Assembly: GCF_000511175.1 (NCBI RefSeq)
Contig: NZ_KI866530.1
Span: 792,031-856,030 of the forward strand
Reading direction: 5' to 3'
Length of the DNA: 64,000 bases
Source: Sediminibacterium salmoneum NBRC 103935
GTDB lineage: Bacteria; Bacteroidota; Bacteroidia; Chitinophagales; Chitinophagaceae
The notes under the pieces were generated by a model. The model was given only the letters and a program-made list of their open reading frames with translations, searched no databases and was not told the origin of the DNA. The translations under genes and the position numbers were made by a program. This document shows positions 1 through 10,921 of the stretch, in pieces. How positions within the stretch are numbered: position 1 is the stretch's first letter; each line of letters starts with the position of its first letter.

Positions 1-1500
1 GAAGCGGTAATTACCGTTCCGGCTTACTTTAATGATGCACAGCGTCAGGCAACCAAGGAAGCTGGTGAAATTGCAGGCCTTAATGTTAGAAGAATTGTAA
101 ACGAACCAACAGCTGCTGCCCTTGCTTATGGATTAGACAAGAAGAATGCAGACCAGAAGATTGCTGTATTCGATTTGGGCGGTGGTACTTTTGATATCTC
201 TATTCTTGAACTGGGAGATGGGGTATTTGAAGTGAAATCTACCAATGGAGACACTCATTTGGGTGGAGATGATTTTGATAAAGTGATCATGGATTGGTTG
301 GCAGACGAGTTCAAAGCACAGGAAGGAATCGACTTGCGTAAAGATCCGATGGCTTTGCAGCGTTTGAAAGAAGCTTCTGAAAAAGCGAAAGTAGAATTAA
401 GTTCTTCTTCTGAAACTGAAATCAATCTTCCTTATATCACTGCTGTGGACGGAGTTCCAAAGCACCTGGTTTTAAAATTATCCAGAGCAAAATTTGAGCA
501 GTTGGCCGATACTTTATTTGCCCGTTGTTTAAAGCCTTGTGAAGCTGCATTGAAAGATGCCGGATATTCAACTTCTCAGATTGACGAAGTAATCTTAGTA
601 GGTGGTTCAACCCGTATTCCTAAGGTTCAGGAAATTGTAGAAAAATTCTTTGGTAAGAAACCCAACAGAAGTGTGAATCCGGATGAAGTGGTTGCCTTAG
701 GTGCTGCTATTCAGGGTGCTGTTCTTACTGGTGAGGTAAAAGATGTGTTGTTATTGGATGTTACTCCTTTAAGCCTTGGAATTGAAACCATGGGCGGTGT
801 AATGACTACCATGATTGCAGCTAATACCACTATTCCTACCAAGAAAACAGAAGTGTACTCAACAGCTAGTGATAACCAGCCAGGTGTACAGATTCATGTA
901 CTTCAGGGCGAGCGACCAATGGCCAATCAGAATAAGAGCCTGGGTATGTTTAACCTGGATGGTATTCCGCCAGCGCCAAGAGGCGTACCTCAGATTGAAG
1001 TTACTTTTGACATTGACGCCAACGGTTTGTTGAATGTAAGTGCAAAAGACAAGGGAACGGGTAAAGAACAAAAAATCAGAATTGAAGCGGGTAGTGGCTT
1101 AAGCAAAGAAGAAGTTGAAAAAATGAAAGCTGAAGCAAAAGCCAACGAAGCAGCTGATAACGAAGCCAGAACCCGTGTTGAAAAACTAAACCAGGCTGAT
1201 AGCTTGATTTTCCAAACAGAAAAACAATTTAAAGAGTTTGGAGACAAAATTCCTGCAGATAAAAAAGGTGCTATTGAAACTGCATTAAGCAAACTGAAGG
1301 AAGCGCATAAAAACCAGGATATCCCTGCAGTGGATGCAGCTATGGCTGAAATGAATACTGCATGGACAGCTGCAAGCGAAGATATCTACAAAGCACAGCA
1401 GGAAGCAGGTGCTCAGCCAGGTGCTGATGCCGGAGCTGCCAGTGGTGATGCTACAAAATCAGATACCGTTGAAGACGCACAATTTGAAGAAGTAAAATAA
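1..1500 (+). CDS. dnaK: Molecular chaperone DnaK (Hsp70), 5' end outside window
   Basis: ATP-dependent Hsp70 chaperone that folds and remodels proteins with DnaJ and GrpE in the cytosol. The reading frame is open from base 1, so the first roughly 135 residues lie upstream; 499 residues are visible. The ATPase domain shows [13 protein letters not shown], the [11 protein letters not shown] motif, the second phosphate loop (DLGGGTFD) and VGGSTRIP. The linker [13 protein letters not shown] leads into the substrate-binding domain and a helical lid. The C-terminus is Ala/Gly-rich and ends in an acidic EEVK tail, typical of bacterial DnaK. A strong terminator follows directly. Identity is certain; the TTG at 175 is internal and not a start. 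Confidence 0.98.
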   Translation, partial: EAVITVPAYFNDAQRQATKEAGEIAGLNVRRIVNEPTAAALAYGLDKKNADQKIAVFDLGGGTFDISILELGDGVFEVKSTNGDTHLGGDDFDKVIMDWLADEFKAQEGIDLRKDPMALQRLKEASEKAKVELSSSSETEINLPYITAVDGVPKHLVLKLSRAKFEQLADTLFARCLKPCEAALKDAGYSTSQIDEVILVGGSTRIPKVQEIVEKFFGKKPNRSVNPDEVVALGAAIQGAVLTGEVKDVLLLDVTPLSLGIETMGGVMTTMIAANTTIPTKKTEVYSTASDNQPGVQIHVLQGERPMANQNKSLGMFNLDGIPPAPRGVPQIEVTFDIDANGLLNVSAKDKGTGKEQKIRIEAGSGLSKEEVEKMKAEAKANEAADNEARTRVEKLNQADSLIFQTEKQFKEFGDKIPADKKGAIETALSKLKEAHKNQDIPAVDAAMAEMNTAWTAASEDIYKAQQEAGAQPGADAGAASGDATKSDTVEDAQFEEVK

Positions 1501-1518
1501 CGATACTGTTATACAATA

Positions 1519-1553
1519 CAAAAGCCCTGAGTTTACTCGGGGCTTTTTCTTTT
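1519..1553 (+). terminator. Rho-independent terminator of dnaK
   Basis: A GC-rich hairpin (AAGCCCTGAG paired with CTCGGGGCTT, short loop) is followed by a T-rich tract about 20 bases after the dnaK stop codon. Nearly the same hairpin recurs at 56267. Confidence 0.85.
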
Positions 1554-1602
1554 ATTTAATTCAGCATTAATGCCAATTGAAGCGATTCGGATAATATAAG
1601 CG

Positions 1603-3531
1603 CTATCGGAGAATAACAGTACCCAGTTGTTTGGTTATAGCAATTTCAAACTCTTTCAGTTGCTTGTGTAGTTCTATTAGTTTTAACTGCTCTTCAAATG
1701 AAGCTGTTTCCATATCCCGCTGATTTTGCTCGAACATTTTTTTGATCTTTCTGAGTTTGAAATAATTCAGACTCATTTCGGTATCTGGTATAGAAACATC
1801 CTTATTCACAATATTCATATTGGGCAATATTTCATCCCAACGGTTGCTCAATTCAAACGGAAACAAAGAAATATTTATCAGTAGTTCACGAATAGATGAG
1901 TCATCATGATACAACATGGTTTTTGTAGTAGGCTCAAGGCCTTTGTTGTATGCCTCTTTGTACAAGTCTATCAGCTTTTCATAGGTTGGATTCTCAATAG
2001 GGTAGTTCTCTAGTTCTTCAAATATGTATGCAGCAATGGTTCGGGTTTCATCATAAGGTTTCAGCCCATACTCATATAAAACACGAACTACATTTTTCTC
2101 TACCTGATCGTCCTGTTGCAGTAATAATTGCCCTTCATCTATATCCCTGTTGGGCTGCATAGAATCCTGATGTATAAAATCAGCCTCTTCAAAAGGGAGC
2201 TTTTTTTCTTCCTTGGCAATTTTGTCTCTCTTGAATTTATTTACCAGATTGGTAAAGCCCGCTTCGTCAATTTTTAATAAGGAAGCACACTGTTTTATAT
2301 AATCCTGTTGTCTGGTAAAATCTTCCGCCCGACTTATTTTACTGAGCGTTTCTGCAATCTGATTTACAATGCCACTTTTTTTATTGATATCATTTCCCGC
2401 TTCTTTCAACAACACTTCCAGCTGAAAAAGGATAAAATCTTTTTTGGAAGCTGCAATAAATGCATTGAATGCAGTGGCCCCAACTTTGTTTACATAACTA
2501 TCCGGATCTTCTCCGTCGGGAATCAATACCAGCTTTACGTCGAGGCCTTCCTCTACAGCCAGATCCAATCCCCGAAGGGCCGCTTTAATACCTGCTGCAT
2601 CGCCATCGTAAATAATGGTTAAATTATTGGTGTACTTTTTTATTAATCTTAGTTGATCAATGGTAAGGGATGTTCCACCGGATGCTACCACATTTTCTAT
2701 GCCCGCCTGATGCAGACTTACCACATCTGTATAACCTTCTACCAGTAAACACTCTTTGGCTTTGTCGATGGCTTGTCTGGCAAAATAAGAACCGTATAAA
2801 ATCTTGCTCTTGCTATAAACTTCGTTTTCCGGGGTATTGATATACTTGGGCGCTTTATCGGCCTTGCCAATTACCCTTGCACCGAACCCGATAATCTTTC
2901 CGGTATTATTATGAATGGGGAAAATGATACGGCCTCTGTAATTATCTACCAGTTCTTCGTTGCGAAATGCCACGAGTCCGGTCTTGGGCAATAAATCTTT
3001 GTTGAATTGATTTTGTAAGAGGGCAGCAGTTAAAGCATCTTTTGTAGAGGGATTATAACCGATCTGGAATTTCTGCAGCACTTCTTCACGGAAGCCCCGT
3101 TCTTTTAAATAAGAGCCGGCAATCATCTGTCCTTCTTCGGAATGAAACAATTGCTCTGTGAAAAACTTCTGAGCAAAGGTGTTGATGGCATGCAGGCTTT
3201 CCGATACCTGTTGTTGCTGAACTTGTTCGGGGGTTCGCTGGGTTTCCTCTATCTCTACGTTATATCGATGCGCCAGCCATTTCAGGGCTTCAACATAACT
3301 GTATTTTTCATGTTCCATCAAGAAAGTGATAGTATTACCACTCTTGCCGCAACCAAAACATTTATAGATTTCCTTTACGGGAGATACGGTAAAGGAAGGA
3401 GATTTCTCTCCATGAAAAGGGCATAATCCCAGATAATTGGTTCCCCTTTTCTTCAGTTTTACAAATTCCCCTATCACATCAATGATGTCGATTCTGCTGG
3501 TAATTTGCTGTTTGGTCTGTTCAGATATCAT
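1603..3531 (-). CDS. dnaG: DNA primase DnaG
   Basis: Synthesises RNA primers for chromosome replication. At 642 residues it has the usual length. The N-terminal CHC2 zinc finger is intact, with ligands Cys37, His40, Cys58 and Cys61 (CPFH...CFGCG). A primase core follows, then a TOPRIM domain with VEGYTD near residue 263 and YDGDAAG near residue 308 that supplies the metal-binding acidic residues. The C-terminal 200 residues are the divergent helicase-binding region. The gene converges on dnaK and diverges from the DeoR-type regulator, with about 86 bases between the two starts. Identity is certain. Confidence 0.97.
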   Translation of the reverse strand: MISEQTKQQITSRIDIIDVIGEFVKLKKRGTNYLGLCPFHGEKSPSFTVSPVKEIYKCFGCGKSGNTITFLMEHEKYSYVEALKWLAHRYNVEIEETQRTPEQVQQQQVSESLHAINTFAQKFFTEQLFHSEEGQMIAGSYLKERGFREEVLQKFQIGYNPSTKDALTAALLQNQFNKDLLPKTGLVAFRNEELVDNYRGRIIFPIHNNTGKIIGFGARVIGKADKAPKYINTPENEVYSKSKILYGSYFARQAIDKAKECLLVEGYTDVVSLHQAGIENVVASGGTSLTIDQLRLIKKYTNNLTIIYDGDAAGIKAALRGLDLAVEEGLDVKLVLIPDGEDPDSYVNKVGATAFNAFIAASKKDFILFQLEVLLKEAGNDINKKSGIVNQIAETLSKISRAEDFTRQQDYIKQCASLLKIDEAGFTNLVNKFKRDKIAKEEKKLPFEEADFIHQDSMQPNRDIDEGQLLLQQDDQVEKNVVRVLYEYGLKPYDETRTIAAYIFEELENYPIENPTYEKLIDLYKEAYNKGLEPTTKTMLYHDDSSIRELLINISLFPFELSNRWDEILPNMNIVNKDVSIPDTEMSLNYFKLRKIKKMFEQNQRDMETASFEEQLKLIELHKQLKEFEIAITKQLGTVILR

Positions 3532-3617
3532 ATTGAATGGGTAAAATTAAGCAAGCCAAGGCGTACGTTCTAAAAAAAATATTTGCGTGATTTTGCAGGA
3601 ACTTGTTAATTTTAAAG

Positions 3618-4365
3618 ATGTTAAAAAAAGAACGTCAGGCGTATATCATTCAGCAAATCAACATTCATAATAAAGTATTGTCATCTGATTTATGTGTTCA
3701 ATTAGATGTTTCGGAAGATACTGTCCGCAGAGACCTGCAAGAGTTAGCGGAAGAAGGTAAGCTGATAAAAGTACACGGAGGCGCACTGGCCAAATCTTTC
3801 CATTTCACAATTGAAAGTCAGCAAGTCTACTCCTTGCCTGAAGAAAAAAATTATTGCGCACAAAGCCATTGACCTGATTAAAGATGGTATGCTGGTGGTT
3901 ATTTCAGGCGGAACCACCATGCGCGAACTGGTGAATATGCTCCCCCCGGACCTGAATGTTACTTTCGTAACCACCAATGTTCCCATTGCACTGGAACTGC
4001 TGGAACATCCGAATGCAGAAGTAATTTTCCTGGGAAACAAACTATTGAAAAGTGCTCAAATGGCCGTAGGAGCAGAAGCGGTACAAAGACTAGGACAACT
4101 CAAAGCCGATTTATGCTTATTAGGAACCAATAGCATTGATCTTCAGATGGGGATTACCGACCTGGAATGGGAAATCATAGAAGTTAAAAAAGCCATGATT
4201 GCCTGTGCCCAGAAAACCGTATCCCTGGCTATTTCTGAAAAATTGAATTCTATCCAGCGTTTACAGGTCTGTCCTTTAGACCAGGTGGATATTTTAATTA
4301 CAGAACTGGATCCTTCCAATGAGAAATTACAACCCTACGCTAAGCGTGGTTTAACTATTTTATAA
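3618..4365 (+). CDS. DeoR-family transcriptional regulator (frameshifted in this sequence)
   Basis: Sugar-metabolism-type repressor. An N-terminal DeoR winged helix (residues 1-57, DVSEDTVRRDLQELAEEGKLIKVHGGA) is followed by a sugar-phosphate sensor domain (VISGGTTMREL, VTTNVPIALEL, LGTNSIDLQMGITD). The two halves are in different frames: the first runs to a stop at 3870-3872, the second is open through 3850-4365. The switch lies at an A7 run (3844-3850); six A would give PEEK-IIAHKA and an uninterrupted 248-residue protein, the family length. The ATG at 3618 is preferred over an upstream TTG because it begins the family motif MLKKERQ. It lies just upstream of the SusC gene on the same strand, so it may regulate that operon. 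I think the break is a sequencing error. Confidence 0.85.
3844..3850 (+). other. Frameshift site (A7 run) in the DeoR-type gene
   Basis: Removing one A joins the DNA-binding and sensor halves in frame. A 7-base A run is also long enough for polymerase slippage, but the pattern across the window favours a sequencing indel. Confidence 0.8.
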
Positions 4366-4546
4366 TTCCTTTAATGGTGTCACTTTAATTCCCGCAAAAA
4401 AATGTGCAATTATTTGCAGTCATTTTTGTGGTTTTAACAGATGATTAACCATATATTTACTTCCTTATTTATATTGACTAACGAAATGCTTCAATTTTTG
4501 CAGCTTTATGCAACAAATTGCTGTCTATGAAACAAACACTGTAGTT

Positions 4547-7500
4547 ATGAGAAAACTCGCTTATGTCTGGAGAATTGCATTTTTGCTATTCTTCCTGGTG
4601 ATGAAAGTCTCTGCACAGGATATTACCGTTACAGGTAATGTTTCCGATTTAGAAAAAGGCTCTCCTTTGGAATCGGTTTCTATCCGTGTAGTAGGCAAAT
4701 CCACAGCCACCAAAACTGATGCCCGTGGTAATTTTACCATTAAAGCCGCTAAAGGTCAGGTGCTATTAATTACTTCCCTTGGATATGAAACCCAACGGGT
4801 AGGGGTTAAAGATGATCAAAAGATGATCGTTCGCCTGAAAGCAGAATCTTCCGAACTGGAAGATGTTGTAGTGGTAGCCATGGACCAGAAGAGAAAGCCC
4901 AGAGAATTGGGTTATTCTACTCAACAGGTTAAGGGTGCAGAATTACAGGAAACACAGCGTGATAACTTTGTAAACAGTTTACAGGGAAGAGTAGCGGGTT
5001 TAACCGTTAACCCAACTTCCGGAACCGTGGGCGCTTCTTCTCAGATTGTATTGCGTGGTTTTAACTCTCTGTCTTTAAGCAACCAGCCTTTGTTTGTGGT
5101 AGATGGTGTTATCATGGATAACTCTTCTTTTGACGAAACTTCTGATGGAGGTAGAAGTGTAGGTTTGGCTTCTGACAGACCCAACAGAGGAAGTGACTAC
5201 ACCAACCGTATTTCCGACTTGAACCCTAACGATATTGAGAACGTAACTGTTCTAAAAGGACCTGAGGCAACTGCGCTATACGGTAGCCAGGCAAGTTCGG
5301 GTGCCATTGTAATCACTACCAGAAAAGCAAAGACCAGCAAATTGGCTGTTCAATATGACAATTCTTTTAGAGTGCAGGTGTTGAACAGATTCCCACCCAT
5401 GTTTGATGGCTATACCAACGGTACCAATAATCAACCGAGTAATATCTTTCGATATTTTGGTCCGGCTTATCCTTCAGGAACCAGATTGTATGACAATATT
5501 GGAGCTTTCTTCAGAAATGGTAAATCACAAACCCATAACCTGGGGGTAGACTTCGGAATCAAAAAGTCAATTTTCCGTTTTTCTGCTTCTTATTTAAAAC
5601 AAGAAGGGGTTGTGCCTAACAACGATCAGGAAAAAATCAACCTTAGCTTACGTAACACTACCAAGATTGGTAAGTGGATTGAAATTACTCCTTCTATTGC
5701 CTATACCAGAACCAATACCGCAAAAGTATTGCGCTCCGCAGGTGGTTACTTGATTGGTTTGATGCAATTCCCCAATACAGTAGATGTTAGCAAATTTGAA
5801 GACGATGGCGGTAACAAATTACCTTTGTTCTCTGCCAATGCCAATGCAGAAGTAGACAACCCATTATGGAATGTTCAGAACAACAGAGGCCGCGATCAGA
5901 CAGACCGCTTATTTACCTCTTTGGGTATTAACCTGAATCCAACCAGCTGGTTAAGCATCACTGGTCGATTTGGATATGATACTTATAAGACCATTGGTTA
6001 TCAGAATTACCATCCACAATCTTTCTTTGTAACAACTGCCTTAAGAGGTTCACAAGACAACTTCTGGAACACCTATAAAGGATATAACCATACCATTAAC
6101 GCTACTGCCAAGAAAACCTTTGGCGATTTCAGTGTACGTGCCATGGCAGGTACCATGTGGCAGGATTACAGGACTGAAGTGTATGCCGTAAGTGGAAACA
6201 ATGTTGCTGATCCTAACAGAACCGACTCTAATAATACTGCACCAAATACTAGAGTTCGTTTGTTAAGAAATAATTATGGAGAACCCAATTTACGTGTAAT
6301 CAGACAGATTGCTTACTTCGGTGAATTGGCATTGAGTTATAAGAATTTATTGTTCTTTAACTATTCTCACCGTTTTGAATCTGCTTCTACTTTACCGGCT
6401 GCTAACAGAAACTATAACTATCCTGGTTTAAGTTTAAGTGCAATCATGACTGATATCTTACCCGGTTTGAAGAAGGGTGGTGTGTTGAATTACTGGAAAT
6501 TGCGGGGATCTATGGCGAATACTGCCAGACTGAATTCTGCTTATTCAACACAATCGGTATTTGTAAACAACTTTGGTAGTGCAAACGGACCTGCATATTC
6601 CTATGGCTTTACCAATAATAATGCAGATTTAAAACCTGAGCGTCAGAGTACTTATGAAATTGGTACTGAGTTTAAATTTTTCAAAAACAGGTTGAGTGTA
6701 GATGCAACCTATTACAACACCTTAACAAAAGGACAAATAGTTGAAAACTTCAGATTGAGCTATGCAACGGGATTTGTACTAAATACCCAGAATGCAGCCA
6801 GCACCAGAAACGAAGGTGTTGAAATTGCCATTGATTATCAGGTTACACAGAAAAAAGACTTTGGATGGAATGTTCGTTTGAACTTCAACAAAATGTGGAA
6901 TGCTGTTGTTGCTTTCCCTCCAAATGTCTCTGAATTTTATATTTCTGATACCTGGCTTTACGGTAATGCACGTGCAAGTATTTTAGGAGTAGGTAGTCCA
7001 ACAACAGGTATTGCATCTTATGGCTACGCGAGAAACAATGCAGGCCAAATCTTAATCAACCCATCTACAGGTCTTCCTTCTTCAGATAATGTCTTTAAAC
7101 TAAGAGGCGATCGTAATCCTGCATTTTCATTGGGAATTCAAAACTCCTTTCGCTATAAAAACTGGCGTTTGAGTTTCCTTTGGGATTTGAAAATTGGTGG
7201 AGATATCTTCAATGCTACGAAATGATGTTGACAGGTATTGGACGCAGTAACAGAACCATTGATCGTTTTGTGCCACGAGTAATAGACGGGGTATTGAATG
7301 ATGGTTTTGCCAACTCAGCCAACCCTACCAAAAACACTATTTCTGTAATTCCAGGATACAATGATGCTTATTATACAGCCTCAGCAATGCCAGAGGAAGC
7401 ATTCATCCAGAAAAACGTAAACTGGTTAAGAATGCGTGATATCACTTTGAGTTATTCATTAACTGAACGTGCATTGAGAAATCTGAATGGCATTAAATCT

Positions 7501-7674
7501 GCCAGTGTTTTCATCACTGGTAACGATTTATTCCTGATCACCAACTATATGGGTGCTGATCCACAGGTTAGTGGTAATACAGCAGCCACCAGAGGGGTTG
7601 GTGCTTTTGGTTTCGACTATGGAACATTGGCCACACCTATTGGAGTAAACTTTGGTGTAAGAGTAGGATTTTAA
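4547..7674 (+). CDS. SusC/RagA-family TonB-linked outer membrane transporter (frameshifted in this sequence)
   Basis: Outer-membrane TonB-dependent importer that pairs with the SusD lipoprotein downstream. The ATG at 4547 gives a clean signal peptide ending VSAQD; an ATG at 4508 would put 13 unlikely residues before it. After the signal come a carboxypeptidase-regulatory-like beta domain (TVTGNVSD... SLGYET), a plug with the family signature (LQGRVAGLTV, IVLRGFNSLS, QPLFVVDGV, LKGPEATALYGSQASSGAIVITT) and the barrel. The frame breaks at about 7216-7225 (FNATK then stop); the rest (MMLTGIGRSNRTIDRF to the C-terminal GVRVGF) continues one frame back. Adding one base gives 1042 residues, normal length. 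No STN domain and no sigma/anti-sigma pair is adjacent. Confidence 0.93.
7213..7225 (+). other. Frameshift site in the SusC gene
   Basis: The sequence around ACGAAATGATG lacks one base. Restoring either a G (ACG GAA ATG) or an A (ACG AAA ATG) rejoins GGDIFNAT to MMLTGIG. This is the only break of the nine that is not in a long homopolymer. Confidence 0.8.
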
Positions 7675-7691
7675 TTTCAAAAACAGTGAAC

Positions 7692-9338
7692 ATGAAAAAA
7701 TCATATATTAATATAAAATCAATAGTAAGCCTTGCAATCGCAGGTTTGCTGTTTTCATCTTGCCAGAAAAAATTAGATGAAGCCTTTCCTAATCCAAATG
7801 CTACTGTAAGGGTTCCTGTAGAAACACTTCTACCCGGCATAATCAGCAATATGGGGGGAAGTTCTGCTGCTGCAGGATCGGCCTATGGTACACAAAATGA
7901 TGGACTATATATTGGACGGTATGTTCAGTTCTGGGCAACCAATACAGCTGGAAATGCATTTGACCAGTTGGCTGGTGCCGGAGTGCCGGGTACAAACGTA
8001 GATTTATTTGGTTCCATTTGGGCCATGCATTATTTCGGTATGGGACAGAACCTAAAACGCATGATGGATTGGGCTGCTGAAGAAAAGAAATGGAACTATG
8101 TGGGGGTAGGACAAGCAATCTCTGCCTGGAGCTGGTTAACCACTGCTGAAATGTACGGTGATATTATAGTTCGTGAGGCATTTAATCCGGACCAGTTGGT
8201 ATTTAAATACGATGAACAGTCTTTGGTATACGACACCGTTCGTCAGATTTGCAGAACAGCCATTACCTATCTGAACAATACCAGCGATAATTCAACACAA
8301 TCAAATTTGGCAATAGGAGATGCCTATTTCTTTAACGGTGACGTAAACAAATGGAAGAAATTTGTTTACGCGGTGATGGCCCGATCTTTCCATCACCTGA
8401 GTAATAAAGCATCTTACAATGCAGACTCTGTTATTTTCTATGGCAACCTGGCAATGAATTCCAATGCAGATAATGCGGTTATGCGTTTTGCCAATACAGG
8501 TATTACCGGTACTTCCAATTTCTTTGGACCTGTACGTAATAATGTTAATGCTTTAAGGCAAACAGAATATATAGCTAATTTAATGACAGGATTAAATAGT
8601 CGTTTTCCTGGAGCTGTAGATCCAAGAGCTGCTTACATTATTCGTGAAAATCCTAATGGAACCTATAAGGGAATTCGTCCGAATTTAGGCGCTAGTGGAC
8701 TACCTGTAGCAGACCAACCAGCTAATTTCTGGGGTAGTGTTTTTACTTCAACAGCTGCTCCTACATCAGATGCGGACTGCAGATACATTTTCAAAAATGG
8801 TTCTCCATTCCCGATAATTACTGCCAGCGAAATTAAATTCATGATTGCGGAAGCACAGTACCGAAAGGGGAACAAAGCCGCTGCCAGAGCTGCTTATATT
8901 GATGGTATCCGTTTGAATTTTGACATGTTGATTAATGACTATGGATCAGCTGTACCTTCAGCCAGAGCAATTACTATCACTGACAGAGATAATTATCTGG
9001 CAAATCCTACAGTTGTTCCTGCAGCCAATGATTTAACCTTGTCTCATATTATGTTGCAGAAATACATTGCTTTGTATGGACATGGAATTCAGGAAACCTG
9101 GACAGATTTAAGAAGATTTCACTACACTGATATTGAAGCGGGTCAGACTACACCTGTTTACGCTGATTTTGTAGTTCCGACAGGCATTAATCTTTATATT
9201 AACAATAATGGGAAACTGCCATACAGAGCAAGACCTCGTTTTAATTCAGAGTATTTATATAATGTTGCTGAGTTAAATAGACTTGGAGCTTTGGCATTGG
9301 ATTATCATACAGTAGAACAGTGGTTCTCTAAACCTTAA
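7692..9338 (+). CDS. SusD/RagB-family nutrient-binding outer membrane lipoprotein
   Basis: Surface lipoprotein that captures a nutrient and caps the SusC channel. The ATG at 7692 begins a lipoprotein signal with lipobox LLFSSC; the GTG at 7686 is a poorer start. The mature protein (about 550 residues in all) has SusD-like helical TPR sequences (SLVYDTVRQICRTAITYL, EIKFMIAEAQYRKGNKAAAR) and the C-terminal region with QETWTDLRRFHYTD and RPRFNSEYLYN. It lies 17 bases after the SusC stop, so the two are co-transcribed. The ligand cannot be read from sequence, since no glycoside hydrolase, sulfatase or peptidase sits in the operon. Confidence 0.94.
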   Translation: MKKSYINIKSIVSLAIAGLLFSSCQKKLDEAFPNPNATVRVPVETLLPGIISNMGGSSAAAGSAYGTQNDGLYIGRYVQFWATNTAGNAFDQLAGAGVPGTNVDLFGSIWAMHYFGMGQNLKRMMDWAAEEKKWNYVGVGQAISAWSWLTTAEMYGDIIVREAFNPDQLVFKYDEQSLVYDTVRQICRTAITYLNNTSDNSTQSNLAIGDAYFFNGDVNKWKKFVYAVMARSFHHLSNKASYNADSVIFYGNLAMNSNADNAVMRFANTGITGTSNFFGPVRNNVNALRQTEYIANLMTGLNSRFPGAVDPRAAYIIRENPNGTYKGIRPNLGASGLPVADQPANFWGSVFTSTAAPTSDADCRYIFKNGSPFPIITASEIKFMIAEAQYRKGNKAAARAAYIDGIRLNFDMLINDYGSAVPSARAITITDRDNYLANPTVVPAANDLTLSHIMLQKYIALYGHGIQETWTDLRRFHYTDIEAGQTTPVYADFVVPTGINLYINNNGKLPYRARPRFNSEYLYNVAELNRLGALALDYHTVEQWFSKP

Positions 9339-9352
9339 TTACTCCCGTTAAA

Positions 9353-10096
9353 ATGAAAATTATGAAAATGAAATTTTTTTATATCATAGCAGTAGCCGGT
9401 TTATTCGCTGCATGTACCAAGAACTTTGATGGTCGTACCAGTGAATCTGTGGGAACTACAAACAAATCATTTATCCGCATCATGCCAGGTAGCATGGGTG
9501 CTGCCAGAAATTTTGCCACTTTAGACGGGGTTCAATTAAATGGAACTGCTTTGGCAATGGGTGGAATATTCCCCGGAGCTGCAACGGTTACTGCATTTGC
9601 AACCATTACTCCGGGTGCGCGTACCATTCGTATTTATGACAGTGCAGCCATTCCGGCTCAAACTCCCGTAAGCATATCTGCAACATTCGAAGAAGGAAAG
9701 TTCTATTCGGTTTATACCTATGATACCAGCAATGCGGTAAAAGCCATTATCAAGAATGATGTGTTTACCATTCCTGCTGATACAACTGCCAGTGTGAAAT
9801 TCGTAAACATGATTTCCAGCACATCAGCAGTTCCGAATGTGGATTTATACTCAAGAAGAAAAAGAGCCAATATTGCCTCCAATATTGCCGTATTGGGAGA
9901 ATCATCTTACACTCCACATATCAGTGGTCTTACTGATACACTGGAAGTAAGAGCAACCGGAACCACTACTGCATTGGCACTGGTAAACGGTTTTACCTTT
10001 AACTCAAAAAGAGTATATAATGTGGTATTCAGAGGTCGCTATCAGGCAACTTCCGGTACAATGTCAAGAGGTATAACCGTAATGGCCACCTATTAA
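9353..10096 (+). CDS. DUF4397-domain lipoprotein
   Basis: Third gene of the SusC/SusD operon, 14 bases after SusD. It encodes 247 residues with a lipoprotein signal (LFAACTK) followed by two repeats of a beta-rich fold. Stretches such as SFIRIMPGS, GARTIRIYDS and VKFVNMISSTSAVPNVDLYS match the DUF4397 family, whose function is unknown. It is predicted to sit on the outer membrane as an accessory surface protein to the SusCD pair. ATG codons at 9353, 9362 and 9368 are all possible starts; the first is used here. The DUF assignment is from motif recognition only. Confidence 0.8.
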   Translation: MKIMKMKFFYIIAVAGLFAACTKNFDGRTSESVGTTNKSFIRIMPGSMGAARNFATLDGVQLNGTALAMGGIFPGAATVTAFATITPGARTIRIYDSAAIPAQTPVSISATFEEGKFYSVYTYDTSNAVKAIIKNDVFTIPADTTASVKFVNMISSTSAVPNVDLYSRRKRANIASNIAVLGESSYTPHISGLTDTLEVRATGTTTALALVNGFTFNSKRVYNVVFRGRYQATSGTMSRGITVMATY

Positions 10097-10118
10097 TTCA
10101 AAGCTTCAAATGTCTATC

Positions 10119-10828
10119 ATGAAAAAATATATCGTATACATTGCCGGTTTGTTCTCCGTGCTGTTTTTTCTGGTTGTGCAAAAGATCCTGTTAATCCTGG
10201 ATATGCTCAATACATGTTTATCAATGCAGCACCGGACGTTGCAGCTGGCTTAGATTTCTTTGTAGGCGATTTAAAGCAGAATATTCTGCCCATCGCTTTC
10301 GGCTCCAATACCATTTATAATAGTACCACACCAGGTAACAAAGATATTACCGTTCGCATGGCAGGTTTACCTACCATATTTTCAACTGGTAAATTCAGTG
10401 TTTCAGATTTGCGCGATCAACCCGCCAGATACACATTGATTGCTGCCAATAAATTAGAGAATGCTGAGTTACTTTGGTTTCAGGATAACTTAACAACACC
10501 AGCTTCCGGAAAAGCGCATTTAAGAATTATTCATGCCAGTGGAGATGCTCCTGCAGTAAACGCTTTTGTGGGAACAGCTACAACTCCATTGTATGGATCT
10601 GCTGTTAGTTACAGAGGTGCTTCCAGTTTTGTTGCACTAGATGCAACTTTATTGGGAACTGCTTATAGTATCCAAATTAGAAATGCGGCTACCAATGCAC
10701 TTATCAGAACGCAAACCATGACAGCTGTTTCGGGGAAAATTTACACAATCATTATTCGTGGTTCTGTAACTCCATCTCCATGGTTAACGGCTAATACGGT
10801 TTCCTCAACATTGGTTGCAAATAACTAA
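10119..10828 (+). CDS. Second DUF4397-domain lipoprotein (frameshifted in signal peptide)
   Basis: Last gene of the SusCD operon. The signal peptide (MKKYIVYIAGLFSVLF) is in one frame, while lipobox and mature protein (SGCAKDP, MFINAAPDVAAGLDFFVGD, LRIIHASGDAPAVNAFVG, IYTIIIRG) are in another. The switch is at a T6 run (10164-10169); seven T would give LFFSGC, a perfect lipobox, and a 236-residue protein. The repeated x-F/I-x-N/H-A-A/S-x-D pattern is the DUF4397 hallmark. It is paralogous in design to the gene before it, so the operon encodes two related surface lipoproteins. An ATG at 10110 is an alternative start. Confidence 0.8.
10164..10169 (+). other. Frameshift site (T6 run) in DUF4397 lipoprotein gene
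   Basis: One T appears to be missing. Adding it fuses signal peptide and lipobox in frame. Confidence 0.8.
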
Positions 10829-10883
10829 ACAGATATAAGGTGGATGATTGCAGTTAGCAGATTCTATCTTACCATCAAATCAT

Positions 10884-10921
10884 AAAAAATCCCGGTTGCA
10901 TAAAGCAATCGGGATTTTTTA
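10884..10921. terminator. Bidirectional terminator between the SusCD operon and the J-domain gene
   Basis: A hairpin with arms AAAAATCCCGGTTGC and GCAATCGGGATTTTT has a short ATAAA loop. A and T tracts flank both sides, and it lies between converging genes, so it can serve both. Confidence 0.85.

Noticed and set aside
815..1292. Short open frames inside dnaK on both strands
   Set aside because: They overlap a conserved gene, show no family motif and have shadow-frame composition. Similar overlaps inside dnaG, clpC, glgP, mntH, aconitase, the S9 and M20 peptidase genes and secDF were dropped for the same reason.
3811..3872. Programmed frameshift in the DeoR-type gene
   Set aside because: The A7 run is slippery, but eight other genes show the same kind of break, including ones where recoding is not known. 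Sequencing error is simpler.
4440..4507. Promoter of the SusC gene
   Set aside because: AATTTTTG at 4493 is one mismatch from TAnnTTTG, but the nearest TTG is only 16 bases upstream, so I did not list it.
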